Part shown: piece by piece, positions 17,109-24,031 of the stretch | Position numbering within the stretch: position 1 is the stretch's first letter | Layout: each line of letters starts with the position of its first letter | Source of the DNA: CAYMCQ01 sp964389025 | Lineage (GTDB): Bacteria > Verrucomicrobiota > Verrucomicrobiia > Limisphaerales > CAYMCQ01 | Length of the DNA: 32,486 nt | Assembly (NCBI GenBank): GCA_964389025.1 | Contig: CAYMCQ010000043.1 | Coordinates: 1-32,486, forward strand | Direction: 5' to 3' | The notes under the pieces: model-generated | Told to the model about the DNA's origin: nothing | Database searches by the model: none | Seen by the model: only the letters and a program-made list of their open reading frames with translations | Translations under genes and position numbers: made by a program

Positions 17109-17716
17109 AATACCGCACCATTTTACTTTTTGGCGCGCCCGGCGCGGGCAAAGGCACGCAGGGAAAAATCCTCGGCACGATCCCGAATTTTTTTCACTGC
17201 GCCTGCGGCGACGTTTTCCGAAATCTCAAATCGGACACCGCGATTGGACGCGTTTTCATCGAGTATTCCAGCAAGGGCCAGCTCGTGCCTGACGAACCGA
17301 CCATAGACTTGTGGCGGGAGTTCATCCACAACACCATGAGGAGCGGACAGTTTCATCCCGAGCAGGACACACTGGTGCTCGACGGCATTCCGCGCAACGT
17401 GCGGCAGGCGGAGCTTTTGAGCAACACGCTCGATGTGGTCGCCATTTTTTATCTGCGCTGCACGAAGATGGAGAAACTGGTCCAGCGTTTGCAAAAGCGC
17501 GCGTTGAAGGAAAACCGGCTGGATGACGCGAATCTCGATGTCATTCGATCCCGGCTGAAGACGTATGACAAGGAAACCAAGCCTCTGCTGAATTATTACG
17601 GGCGAAAACTGGTCCACAGAATTGATTCCACCCAGCCGCCGGAAAAAGTTCTGCACGATATTCTGCGGCACATCGCCAAGATTTGCCCCGGAGGGCGGAG
17701 TTCCACGACGCCCTAA
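17105..17716 (+). CDS. adk: Adenylate kinase (short-LID type)
   Basis: A 203-residue nucleoside monophosphate kinase. The P-loop is FGAPGAGKGTQG (about 9-20), the NMP-binding segment has CACGDVFRN, the DGIPRN motif replaces the usual DGFPR, and RLKTYDKETKPLLNYY is the C-terminal helix. The LID is short and lacks zinc cysteines, as in UMP/CMP-kinase-like enzymes. It should make ADP from ATP and AMP, although the exact NMP preference is not proven. The last residues (GGRSSTTP) and the TAA stop are encoded by the left arm of a perfect 27-bp inverted repeat, so the tail is probably not part of the ancestral protein. It overlaps the upstream membrane protein by 4 bases. Confidence 0.9.
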   Translation: MKYRTILLFGAPGAGKGTQGKILGTIPNFFHCACGDVFRNLKSDTAIGRVFIEYSSKGQLVPDEPTIDLWREFIHNTMRSGQFHPEQDTLVLDGIPRNVRQAELLSNTLDVVAIFYLRCTKMEKLVQRLQKRALKENRLDDANLDVIRSRLKTYDKETKPLLNYYGRKLVHRIDSTQPPEKVLHDILRHIAKICPGGRSSTTP

Positions 17717-17761
17717 ATCTCGCTTACCCAGAAATTAGGGCGTCGTGGAACTCCGCCCTCC
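17690..17761. repeat. Long-stem palindromic repeat, family 3, copy 1
   Basis: Perfect 27-bp arms at 17690-17716 and 17735-17761 around an 18-base loop. The arm begins GGAGGGCGGAGTTCCACGAC. The left arm encodes the adenylate kinase tail and stop; the right arm lies upstream of fmt. As RNA this would be a very strong hairpin and could stop transcription or protect the adk 3' end, but no T-run follows. A second copy is at 29755-29825. Confidence 0.92.
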
Positions 17762-17819
17762 GAGACGAGACGAAATTTCCTGCCTCGCACTTTTTGCTGG
17801 AATCGGCTTTCCTTGGCTC

Positions 17820-18806
17820 GTGTCACCGCTGCGAATCATTTTCATGGGCACGGCGGAAATCGCCTGCCCGAGCCTGTGCGCTTTGTTGTCGCGGCGGGAT
17901 TTTTCCATCGTCGCGGTCGTGACACAGCCTGACAAACCGAGCGGGAGACATCTCAAAAAGACTTCACCAGCGGTAAAAACTTTGGCGCAGGAAAAAAATC
18001 TGCCGATCTTGCAACCACTTCGCGCGCGAGACGAAACGTTCATTGAAAAGCTGAAGGAGCTATCACCTGATTTGATTGTGGTGATGGCTTACGGACAGAT
18101 TTTGCCGGAGAAAATCCTGTCGCTGCCGAAGTTTGGCTGCGTCAATGTCCACACCTCGCTGCTGCCGAAATATCGCGGCGCGGCACCGATTCAATGGGCC
18201 ATCGCCAACGGGGAAATTGAAACCGGCGTGACCATCATGAAAATGGACGCGGGCATGGACACCGGGCCGATTCTGACCCAACGCCCAACGCCGATTTCTT
18301 CCAACGACAACGCGCAAACACTACACGACCGGCTCGCCAAACTCGGCGCGGAGTTGTTGATTGAAACCATTCCAGATTACGTCGCCGGAAAAATTCAGCC
18401 GCGTCCACAGCCCGAAGGAGCGAGCTACGCGCCGAAAATTAAAAAGGAGGACGGACGGCTTGATTGGAGCCAGCCAGCGCAAGTTTTGTGGAACCGCATC
18501 CGCGCGTTCACTCCGTGGCCGGGAGCGTTCACAAGTTGGAGTCCAAGCTTTAGCTTGTTTCGTTCGCAGGACACGCTAAAGCGTGAACTCCAACCGCAGT
18601 TGTTGAAAATCTGGCGCGCCGAACCTACGAATCCACCCAGCACAAAGCCGGGCGAAGTCTTGCAGGCTGACGGACTCGGAATCGTTGTTTCCTGCGGTGA
18701 AGGCGCGTTGCGGATTTTAGAACTTCAACTTGAAAGTGGCCGGCGAATGAGCGCACAGGAATTTTTGCTCGGCCACCCGATGGCGCTCGGACAGATTCTT
18801 GGCTGA
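17820..18806 (+). CDS. fmt: Methionyl-tRNA formyltransferase
   Basis: A 328-residue enzyme that formylates initiator Met-tRNA using 10-formyl-tetrahydrofolate. Motifs are LRIIFMGTAEIACPSL at the N-terminus, VVTQPDKPSGR, VVMAYGQILPEKIL, the catalytic signature SLLPKYRGAAPIQWAI, GVTIMKMDAGMDTGPIL, and a C-terminal OB-like domain starting at LDWSQPAQVLWNRIRAFTPWPGAF. The GTG at 17820 is the closest standard start to the conserved N-terminus (CTG 17829 is an alternative); a GTG at 17745 lies in the palindromic repeat and would add 25 odd residues. A 60-bp palindromic element (18535-18594) sits in frame in the C-terminal domain just after AFT, adding about 20 residues. The enzyme core is intact. 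Confidence 0.92.
   Translation: MSPLRIIFMGTAEIACPSLCALLSRRDFSIVAVVTQPDKPSGRHLKKTSPAVKTLAQEKNLPILQPLRARDETFIEKLKELSPDLIVVMAYGQILPEKILSLPKFGCVNVHTSLLPKYRGAAPIQWAIANGEIETGVTIMKMDAGMDTGPILTQRPTPISSNDNAQTLHDRLAKLGAELLIETIPDYVAGKIQPRPQPEGASYAPKIKKEDGRLDWSQPAQVLWNRIRAFTPWPGAFTSWSPSFSLFRSQDTLKRELQPQLLKIWRAEPTNPPSTKPGEVLQADGLGIVVSCGEGALRILELQLESGRRMSAQEFLLGHPMALGQILG
18535..18594. repeat. Double-hairpin repeat, family 4, inserted in frame in fmt
   Basis: Exactly 60 bp, with related 23-base arms at 18535-18557 and 18572-18594. Each arm holds its own mini-hairpin: CAAGC-TTTA-GCTTG on the left and CACGC-TAAA-GCGTG on the right. The second stem pair is A-T on the left and C-G on the right, a compensatory difference. 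The outer ends are GTTGGAGT and ACTCCAAC. The length is a multiple of three, so the fmt frame is kept. Confidence 0.88.
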
Positions 18807-18866
18807 AAAAGCCGCTGCGGACGAATGTTTGACAAGAGTGGAAAATGTTCAAATACTTTTCCTAAG

Positions 18867-19109
18867 ATGAAACCACCTGACATTCTCGGACTTGTCGTTC
18901 GCGTTGTCGGCTTCTTTCTGATGATTTATGGCTTGTGGAATTTTTTGTATGGCATCGAAAGCCTTCCCGCTGCACTGGTCAACCGCGAGGATGCTGAACA
19001 TTCGCCTTTAAGTTACATCATGTGGGGCTTGCCTGTGTTGCTTTTTGGAGCGGGTTGCTTCTTCTGCGCGGATTGGATTGTCAAATCGAGCTACCGAAAC
19101 CGCGATTAG
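18867..19109 (+). CDS. Small two-helix membrane protein, unknown function
   Basis: An 80-residue protein with two hydrophobic helices at about 6-30 (LGLVVRVVGFFLMIYGLWNFLYG) and 50-67 (MWGLPVLLFGAGCFFCADWI), a short polar loop, and a basic tail (KSSYRNRD). I do not recognise it. Such proteins are common as small integral membrane hypotheticals in this kind of genome. The ATG at 18867 is preferred; an in-frame ATG at 18825 would add 14 polar residues. It is 60 bases after fmt and ends 4 bases before the convergent proS stop. Confidence 0.6.
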   Translation: MKPPDILGLVVRVVGFFLMIYGLWNFLYGIESLPAALVNREDAEHSPLSYIMWGLPVLLFGAGCFFCADWIVKSSYRNRD

Positions 19110-19113
19110 CCTG

Positions 19114-20874
19114 CTACTGCTTAACTAACTCCAAAACTTTCCCGACCGCCTCATCCGCCTTCGCCAAAATCAATTTCGCCAAATCTGAGCGCAGTTTGAT
19201 CTCCACTTCACCCTTCGCCAAAGATTTTTCGCCGATGCCGATGCGGATCGGAAAACCGACAAGCTCAGAGTCTTTGAATTTCACGCCGGGACGTTCGTCG
19301 CGGTCGTCGAGGATGACGTCAATCCCCTTGGCGGTGAGTTCGGCGTAAATTTTTCCCGCGAGTGCCATCACCGGGCCGTCTTTGACCACGTTGAGCGGCG
19401 TGATGCAAACGGTGTAGGGCGCGACGGACAGCGGCCAGATGATGCCGTCCTTGTCGTGGCTCTGCTCGATGACGGCCTGCAACGTGCGCGTGACTCCGAT
19501 GCCGTAACAACCCATGACGGCGGGTTGCTGCTTGCCGGTCTCGTCGAGGAAGAGCGCGCCGAGCGCCACACTGTATTTGGTGCCGAGCTTGAAGACGTGG
19601 CCGACTTCGATGGCGCGCTGGACTTTGAGCGGCTTGTCGCAACGCTTGCACGGCTCGCCGGCTTGCACGGTGCGAAGGTCAGCCCAGTTCGTGACCTTGA
19701 TGTCGCGGTCAATCGAAACGTTGCGAAGGTGAAAGCCGTCTTCGTTCGCGCCAGTGGTCATGCCGCTCGCGCCGCGCAAACGTTCGTCGGCAAAAATCTT
19801 CACGTCGGTAGGGCCGCGTTGCTGCGCGGCCTCGGATGACGACCTGCAGGTCGTCCCTGCCACTGCGCCCAAACTTCCGGGATGTGCGCCAAGCGCAGAG
19901 AAAATTTCTTCGGCCTCAGCGGGACGGAATTGCGCCGTGCCGAGCGCGCCGGTGAGTTTGGCTTCGTTCAACTGGTCGTCGCCGCGCAGAAGAATCAGGA
20001 CGATCTTGCCGTTCGCCAGATAAACCAGCGTCTTGATCTGCTGCGATGCAGGAACGCTGAACGGCGGCTTGGCCAGGTCTTCGATGGTCTTGACGTTTGG
20101 CGTCGGGAATTTTTCGATAGCCGATTGCCGATCGCCAATAGCCGACGCAGTAGAAGCCGCGCTTGTTGCCTTCTCCACGTTCGCGGCGTAACCGCAACCT
20201 TCGCAATAGACGACTTCGTTCTCGCCGGTCTCGGCAGGAACCATGAACTCGTGGGAAAATTTGCCGCCCATGACGCCAGTATCCGCTTCGACAGCGACGC
20301 TTTTCAAACCGCACCGCTGGAAAATTCGCGCGTAGGCTTCATACATTTTCTGGTAACTCGCCTGCGCCAGCTCATCGGTCGAGTCAAAACTGTAGGCGTC
20401 CTTCATGATGAATTCCTTCGCGCGCATGAGGCCGAAGCGCGGGCGGATTTCGTCGCGGAACTTGGTCTGGATCTGGTAAAAATTTTTTGGCAACTGGCGG
20501 TAGGAATTTATTTCGCCGGCAACAAGGGTGGTGATGACTTCCTCGTGCGTCGGGCCGAGCAGCCATTCCTTTTTCGCGCGGTCGCGGACTTTGAAGAGCA
20601 CTTCGGCTGCAGTTTCGTAACGTCCGCTCTTCTGCCAGATTTCCGGCGGTTGCAACGCGGGCATGAGAACTTCCAGCGCGCCCGCGCGGTCCATTTCCTC
20701 GCGGACAATCTGCTCAACCTTGCGCAGGGCACGAAGACCGAGCGGCAGAAAAGTGTAGAGGCCGCCCGCCAGTTTCCGGACGAGTCCGGCGCGCAGCAAA
20801 AGTTGGTGTGACTGGATTTCCGCCTCAGCCGGAGCTTCGCGAAGTGTGGGAATCAATGCTTTTGTCCAATACAT
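19114..20874 (-). CDS. proS: Prolyl-tRNA synthetase, bacterial type with editing insert
   Basis: A 586-residue class II synthetase that charges tRNA-Pro. Motif 2 region: GPTHEEVITTLVAGEI and FRDEIRPRFGLMRAKEFIMK with DAYSFD. Motif 3: MGCYGIGVTRTLQAVIEQ. The anticodon-binding domain starts near IWPLSVAPYTVCITPLN and carries DVILDDRDERPGVKFKD. The INS editing domain lies between them (about 225-390). Two foreign pieces occur in this gene: a 28-bp heptamer tract (20117-20144, residues SAIGDRQSAI) at the edge of the INS domain, and a 55-bp palindromic element (19807-19861) giving TTCRSSSEAAQQRGPT inside it. The reading frame and core motifs stay intact. It lies 40 bases downstream of the FAH-family gene, likely in the same transcript. 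Confidence 0.94.
   Translation of the reverse strand: MYWTKALIPTLREAPAEAEIQSHQLLLRAGLVRKLAGGLYTFLPLGLRALRKVEQIVREEMDRAGALEVLMPALQPPEIWQKSGRYETAAEVLFKVRDRAKKEWLLGPTHEEVITTLVAGEINSYRQLPKNFYQIQTKFRDEIRPRFGLMRAKEFIMKDAYSFDSTDELAQASYQKMYEAYARIFQRCGLKSVAVEADTGVMGGKFSHEFMVPAETGENEVVYCEGCGYAANVEKATSAASTASAIGDRQSAIEKFPTPNVKTIEDLAKPPFSVPASQQIKTLVYLANGKIVLILLRGDDQLNEAKLTGALGTAQFRPAEAEEIFSALGAHPGSLGAVAGTTCRSSSEAAQQRGPTDVKIFADERLRGASGMTTGANEDGFHLRNVSIDRDIKVTNWADLRTVQAGEPCKRCDKPLKVQRAIEVGHVFKLGTKYSVALGALFLDETGKQQPAVMGCYGIGVTRTLQAVIEQSHDKDGIIWPLSVAPYTVCITPLNVVKDGPVMALAGKIYAELTAKGIDVILDDRDERPGVKFKDSELVGFPIRIGIGEKSLAKGEVEIKLRSDLAKLILAKADEAVGKVLELVKQ
19807..19861. repeat. Double-hairpin repeat, family 5, inserted in frame in proS
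   Basis: Two hairpins side by side: GGCCGCG-TTGCTG-CGCGGCC (19812-19831) and the perfect palindrome GACGACCTGCAGGTCGTC (19838-19855). Imperfect inverted ends bound them (GGTAGGG at 19807, CCCTGCC to 19861). It lies in the editing-domain part of proS. Confidence 0.82.
20117..20144. repeat. Four degenerate heptamer repeats inside proS
   Basis: Units are ATAGCCG, ATTGCCG, ATCGCCA and ATAGCCG. They encode part of ASAIGDRQSAI in ProS on the minus strand. The size (4 x 7 = 28 bp) is the same as that of the tract in the M14 gene, although the unit sequence differs. Confidence 0.7.
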
Positions 20875-20914
20875 GACGGGAGAGACTGGCCGTGAAGAAA
20901 CTAAAACTCAAAAC

Positions 20915-21670
20915 TTATTTCACCGTGTTGACCAGCGGGGACAATCCCTGAATCCGCACCTCAAGCTGGTCGCCCGAATCAATCGGCGCCACGCCGCTGG
21001 GCGTGCCGGTGAGGATGACGTCGCCGGGCAGCAGCGTCATGTTCGTGGAGACGAAACTCACCAGCTCGTAGCAGTTGAAGATGAGCTGCGCGGTGTTCGA
21101 GTTCTGTCGAAGCTGGCCGTTTTGAAAAAGTTGGATCGTCAGATCGTGCGGATCGAGTTTCGTTTCCACATACGGCCCGAGCGGCGTGAACGTGTCGAAT
21201 GACTTCGCGCGCGCCCACTGGCTTTCGGAATTTTGTATCGTCCGATCACTGATGTCCTGCGCCGTCGTGAAACCGAAAATGTATCGCGCGGCGGCGGCGG
21301 GCGTGACGTTGCGAACTCGTCGGCCAATGACAATCGCCAGTTCCGCCTCGAAATCCACCCGATGGTTTGGAAATGGAATTTCAATCTTGCCGCCATCAGG
21401 GATCAGCGAAGTCGTGGCCTTGAACCAAAAGAGCGGTTGCTTGGGCAATTCCTTTTTCTGCTCGCGCGCGTGGTCGGCGTAGTTCAGCCCGATGGCGATG
21501 ATTTTGGACGGCGCAACGGGCGTCAATGTCCGCACGCCTTTTGATGGCATTGGCTTGCGGTCGAACGACGGCGAGCCGAAGACGTCGCCGCGCAGACGGA
21601 ACAATTCTCCGTCCACGACTTTCGCGTGGAAAATCTCTTCGCCCTTTTGAAATCGGCCAATGGCTGCCAT
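20915..21670 (-). CDS. Fumarylacetoacetate hydrolase (FAH) family protein
   Basis: A 251-residue protein of the FAH superfamily. A short N-terminal domain (FQKGEEIFHAKVVDGELF) precedes the core from about 55: KIIAIGLNYADHAREQ, PLFWFKATTSLI, the metal ligands in VDFEAELAIVIGR, GFTTAQDISDR, KSFDTFTPLGPY and the C-terminal GDVILTGTPSGVAPIDSGD. Relatives include fumarylpyruvate hydrolase, oxaloacetate decarboxylase and 2-hydroxyhepta-2,4-diene-dioate isomerase. The substrate cannot be told from sequence, but a C-C bond hydrolase or decarboxylase acting on a 2-oxoacid is likely. It is first in a probable two-gene unit with proS. The 127 bases to the divergent TIGR03790-like gene must hold both promoters; none is convincing by eye. 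Confidence 0.88.
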   Translation of the reverse strand: MAAIGRFQKGEEIFHAKVVDGELFRLRGDVFGSPSFDRKPMPSKGVRTLTPVAPSKIIAIGLNYADHAREQKKELPKQPLFWFKATTSLIPDGGKIEIPFPNHRVDFEAELAIVIGRRVRNVTPAAAARYIFGFTTAQDISDRTIQNSESQWARAKSFDTFTPLGPYVETKLDPHDLTIQLFQNGQLRQNSNTAQLIFNCYELVSFVSTNMTLLPGDVILTGTPSGVAPIDSGDQLEVRIQGLSPLVNTVK

Positions 21671-21797
21671 AAGCGGCTGTTTTCTAGCAAATGTCTTGGC
21701 CGCATCGCAAGGAGAAAGAGAAACAATCAGCGTAAAATGCAGTTTTGCGTGCGCGCCGAATCTTTACTCGCCCGCATTCTTTTGAGAACTTCAACTT

Positions 21798-23999
21798 GTG
21801 CAATGCCGTTTGCTCTGCTCCATCAACGTTGTTGTCGCTGTCGGGCTTCAAAGCTTCGCTTTGGCCGGCGGCAGCGGGTTGAATGTCGCAGTCGTCGTTA
21901 ATCAATCCAGCCCCGATTCGCTTGAACTTGGAAATTATTTTTGCGAACGACGCCTCGTTCCGCCGCAAAATCTTTTCCGCATCTATTGGACGAACGGCGT
22001 CACGACGTGGATGCGCGAGGAATTTGAAAATACCTTGGCCGCGCCGCTTCAAACGAATCTCGTCGCGCGCCAACTGACGAACCAGATCGAGTTCGTCGTC
22101 CTCTCAATGTGGATTCCGCACACCGTCATCGGCAGCAACGGCGTCAACAGCACCACGTCCGCGCTGTTCTACGGATTCAAACCTGACGAAACAGCGCCGC
22201 CAGGATTGCCAGATTCGTGCTCTTTGCCGGCGGCGTCATCGAATTCCTACGCTGGCAGCGAAGATATTTTCAGGAACGTATTTCCCGGCGCGACAAATTA
22301 TCTCGTGACGATGATCACCGCCAGCAATCTGGCGCAGGCGAAACAAATCATTGATCAAGGCGTCAACAGCGACGGCACATTCCCGACACAAACCGTCGTG
22401 CTGGCCAAAACCAGCGACACCGCCCGCAACGTCCGCCACCTCTCGTTCGACAACGCCATTTTCAACACGCGACTGCGCGGCAACTATTCAATGGTGCGGA
22501 CAAATTCTGACTCGCCGCTCGGCGAAACGAATCTGCTCGGCTACCAAACTGGATTGTATCAATTCGACATCCTGCCAGACGTTTTTGCTCCCGGTGCGAT
22601 GGCAGACAGCCTGACTTCGTTTGGTGGTGTGCTTTTTCAGCCCAACGACCAGACTACTCTGCTTGCGTTCACCGGAGCGGGCGCGGCGGGCAGCTACGGG
22701 ACAGTCGTCGAGCCGTGTAATCACCTCGAAAAATTTCCGTCGCCGCAGAATTATTTTTACCAGGCGCGCGGGTTCAGTCTTGCGGAAAGTTATTACCAAA
22801 GCCTGACGAATCCGTATCAGGGTTTGATTGTCGGTGAACCGCTGGCCGCGCCGTTCGCGCAAACGGCGAATGGAAGCTGGAGCAACCTCGCAGAAAATTC
22901 CGTGCTGACCGGCACCACAAATCTTTCCCTCCAGTTCGATTTGACGGATACACAGCATCCCATCCAGCAAGTTGATTTGTTTCTCGACGGAATTTTCTTC
23001 AAGACGCTCACAAATGTTCAGCCGATTTCAGGCAATCGGCTTTCTGTGACCATCGCAGGAAATTCAACAAACATTGTTCTCCTTCCATTTGCCTCCATCA
23101 AATCCGCCGCAAGCGACTTGACCGCCAGGTTAAACACGCCGGCATTCACCAACGCCACCAAAACCATCGCCTTTGCTCATGGCGACCGTATTGAACTCCA
23201 ATCGCTCGACCCCGCCCTGTCCGGTTCCCAGATTTCCATCACGGTCAGCAACGACCATATCGGCCTCGGTGGCAACCTGCAGACTTTCATTTCCGCGAGC
23301 CGCACAAACTTCCTCGACGATGCCAGTTCCAATCTGCCACCGCGAAACCATCTTTACATCACCGCAGGCACGACAAATCTTGCAGTGACATTCACGCTCA
23401 ACACCACGCTGCTCTCCGACGGCTTTCATGAATTCACCGCCGTCGCTTACGAAGGCAGCCATGTCCGCACCCAAACGCGCATCACCCGAAATGTCCGCGT
23501 CCAAAACACTTCGCTCGCGGCGACGTTCACTCCGCTTTTCGGCGGAACAAATTTCGCTGTCGAAGGCACAGCGCAATTTTCTGTCGTGGCGAACACGAAC
23601 AACATTTCCAAAATAGAATTATTCAGCACTGGCGGGTTGCTCGCTTCGTCGAATCAGCCCAGTGCGGTTTTTTCAATTACGGGAACAAATCTCGGCGTCG
23701 GCCTGCATCCGTTCTACGCCATCGTCACCGCGACGGACGGGAAAATTTACCGAACTGAAACGAAGTGGATTCGCCTTGTTGGAGTTGAACCGGCATTTGG
23801 CATCTATGTTTCCCGGTTTCCGCTCACGATTTCATGGACGGCGACGGCAGGCCGCAGTTACGACGTTTTCAGCACGACGAATTTTGCCGCCGCGTTTCAA
23901 CTTCGTGCAACAACCACCGCGACCAACGGCATCGCGCAATGGATCGAGCCTCAGCCCGATTCATCGCAACGTTTCTATCGCATTCGTGTTTCACCTTGA
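21798..23999 (+). CDS. TIGR03790-like secreted protein, unknown function
   Basis: A 733-residue exported protein. It starts at GTG 21798 and has a signal peptide of about 22 residues (LLCSINVVVAVGLQSFALA). The first 330 residues match what I know of TIGR03790: LNVAVVVNQSSPDSLELGNYFCERRLVP at the front (about 28-55), IEFVVLSMWIP, and later GAGAAGSYGTVVEPCNHLEKFPSP. The rest is rich in Ser/Thr/Asn beta strands, likely immunoglobulin-like domains (around 380-500 and 580-660), and it ends with a verrucomicrobial C-terminal segment (SWTATAGRSYDVFSTTN, RFYRIRVSP). Function is unknown; an exported or surface role is likely. The subtilase follows after 32 bases and is probably co-transcribed. Confidence 0.78.
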   Translation: MQCRLLCSINVVVAVGLQSFALAGGSGLNVAVVVNQSSPDSLELGNYFCERRLVPPQNLFRIYWTNGVTTWMREEFENTLAAPLQTNLVARQLTNQIEFVVLSMWIPHTVIGSNGVNSTTSALFYGFKPDETAPPGLPDSCSLPAASSNSYAGSEDIFRNVFPGATNYLVTMITASNLAQAKQIIDQGVNSDGTFPTQTVVLAKTSDTARNVRHLSFDNAIFNTRLRGNYSMVRTNSDSPLGETNLLGYQTGLYQFDILPDVFAPGAMADSLTSFGGVLFQPNDQTTLLAFTGAGAAGSYGTVVEPCNHLEKFPSPQNYFYQARGFSLAESYYQSLTNPYQGLIVGEPLAAPFAQTANGSWSNLAENSVLTGTTNLSLQFDLTDTQHPIQQVDLFLDGIFFKTLTNVQPISGNRLSVTIAGNSTNIVLLPFASIKSAASDLTARLNTPAFTNATKTIAFAHGDRIELQSLDPALSGSQISITVSNDHIGLGGNLQTFISASRTNFLDDASSNLPPRNHLYITAGTTNLAVTFTLNTTLLSDGFHEFTAVAYEGSHVRTQTRITRNVRVQNTSLAATFTPLFGGTNFAVEGTAQFSVVANTNNISKIELFSTGGLLASSNQPSAVFSITGTNLGVGLHPFYAIVTATDGKIYRTETKWIRLVGVEPAFGIYVSRFPLTISWTATAGRSYDVFSTTNFAAAFQLRATTTATNGIAQWIEPQPDSSQRFYRIRVSP

Positions 24000-24031
24000 G
24001 TAGATTGCCTGGCATCGTTGTCGAACAAAGC

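Noticed and set aside
17690..17761. Intrinsic terminator after adk
   Set aside because: The stem is very strong, but there is no T-tract after it and the same sequence occurs between divergent genes at 29755, so a repeat element is the better call.
17745..17819. Longer Fmt starting at GTG 17745
   Set aside because: The added 25 residues are largely encoded by the palindromic repeat and have no likeness to Fmt; GTG 17820 lies next to the conserved N-terminus.
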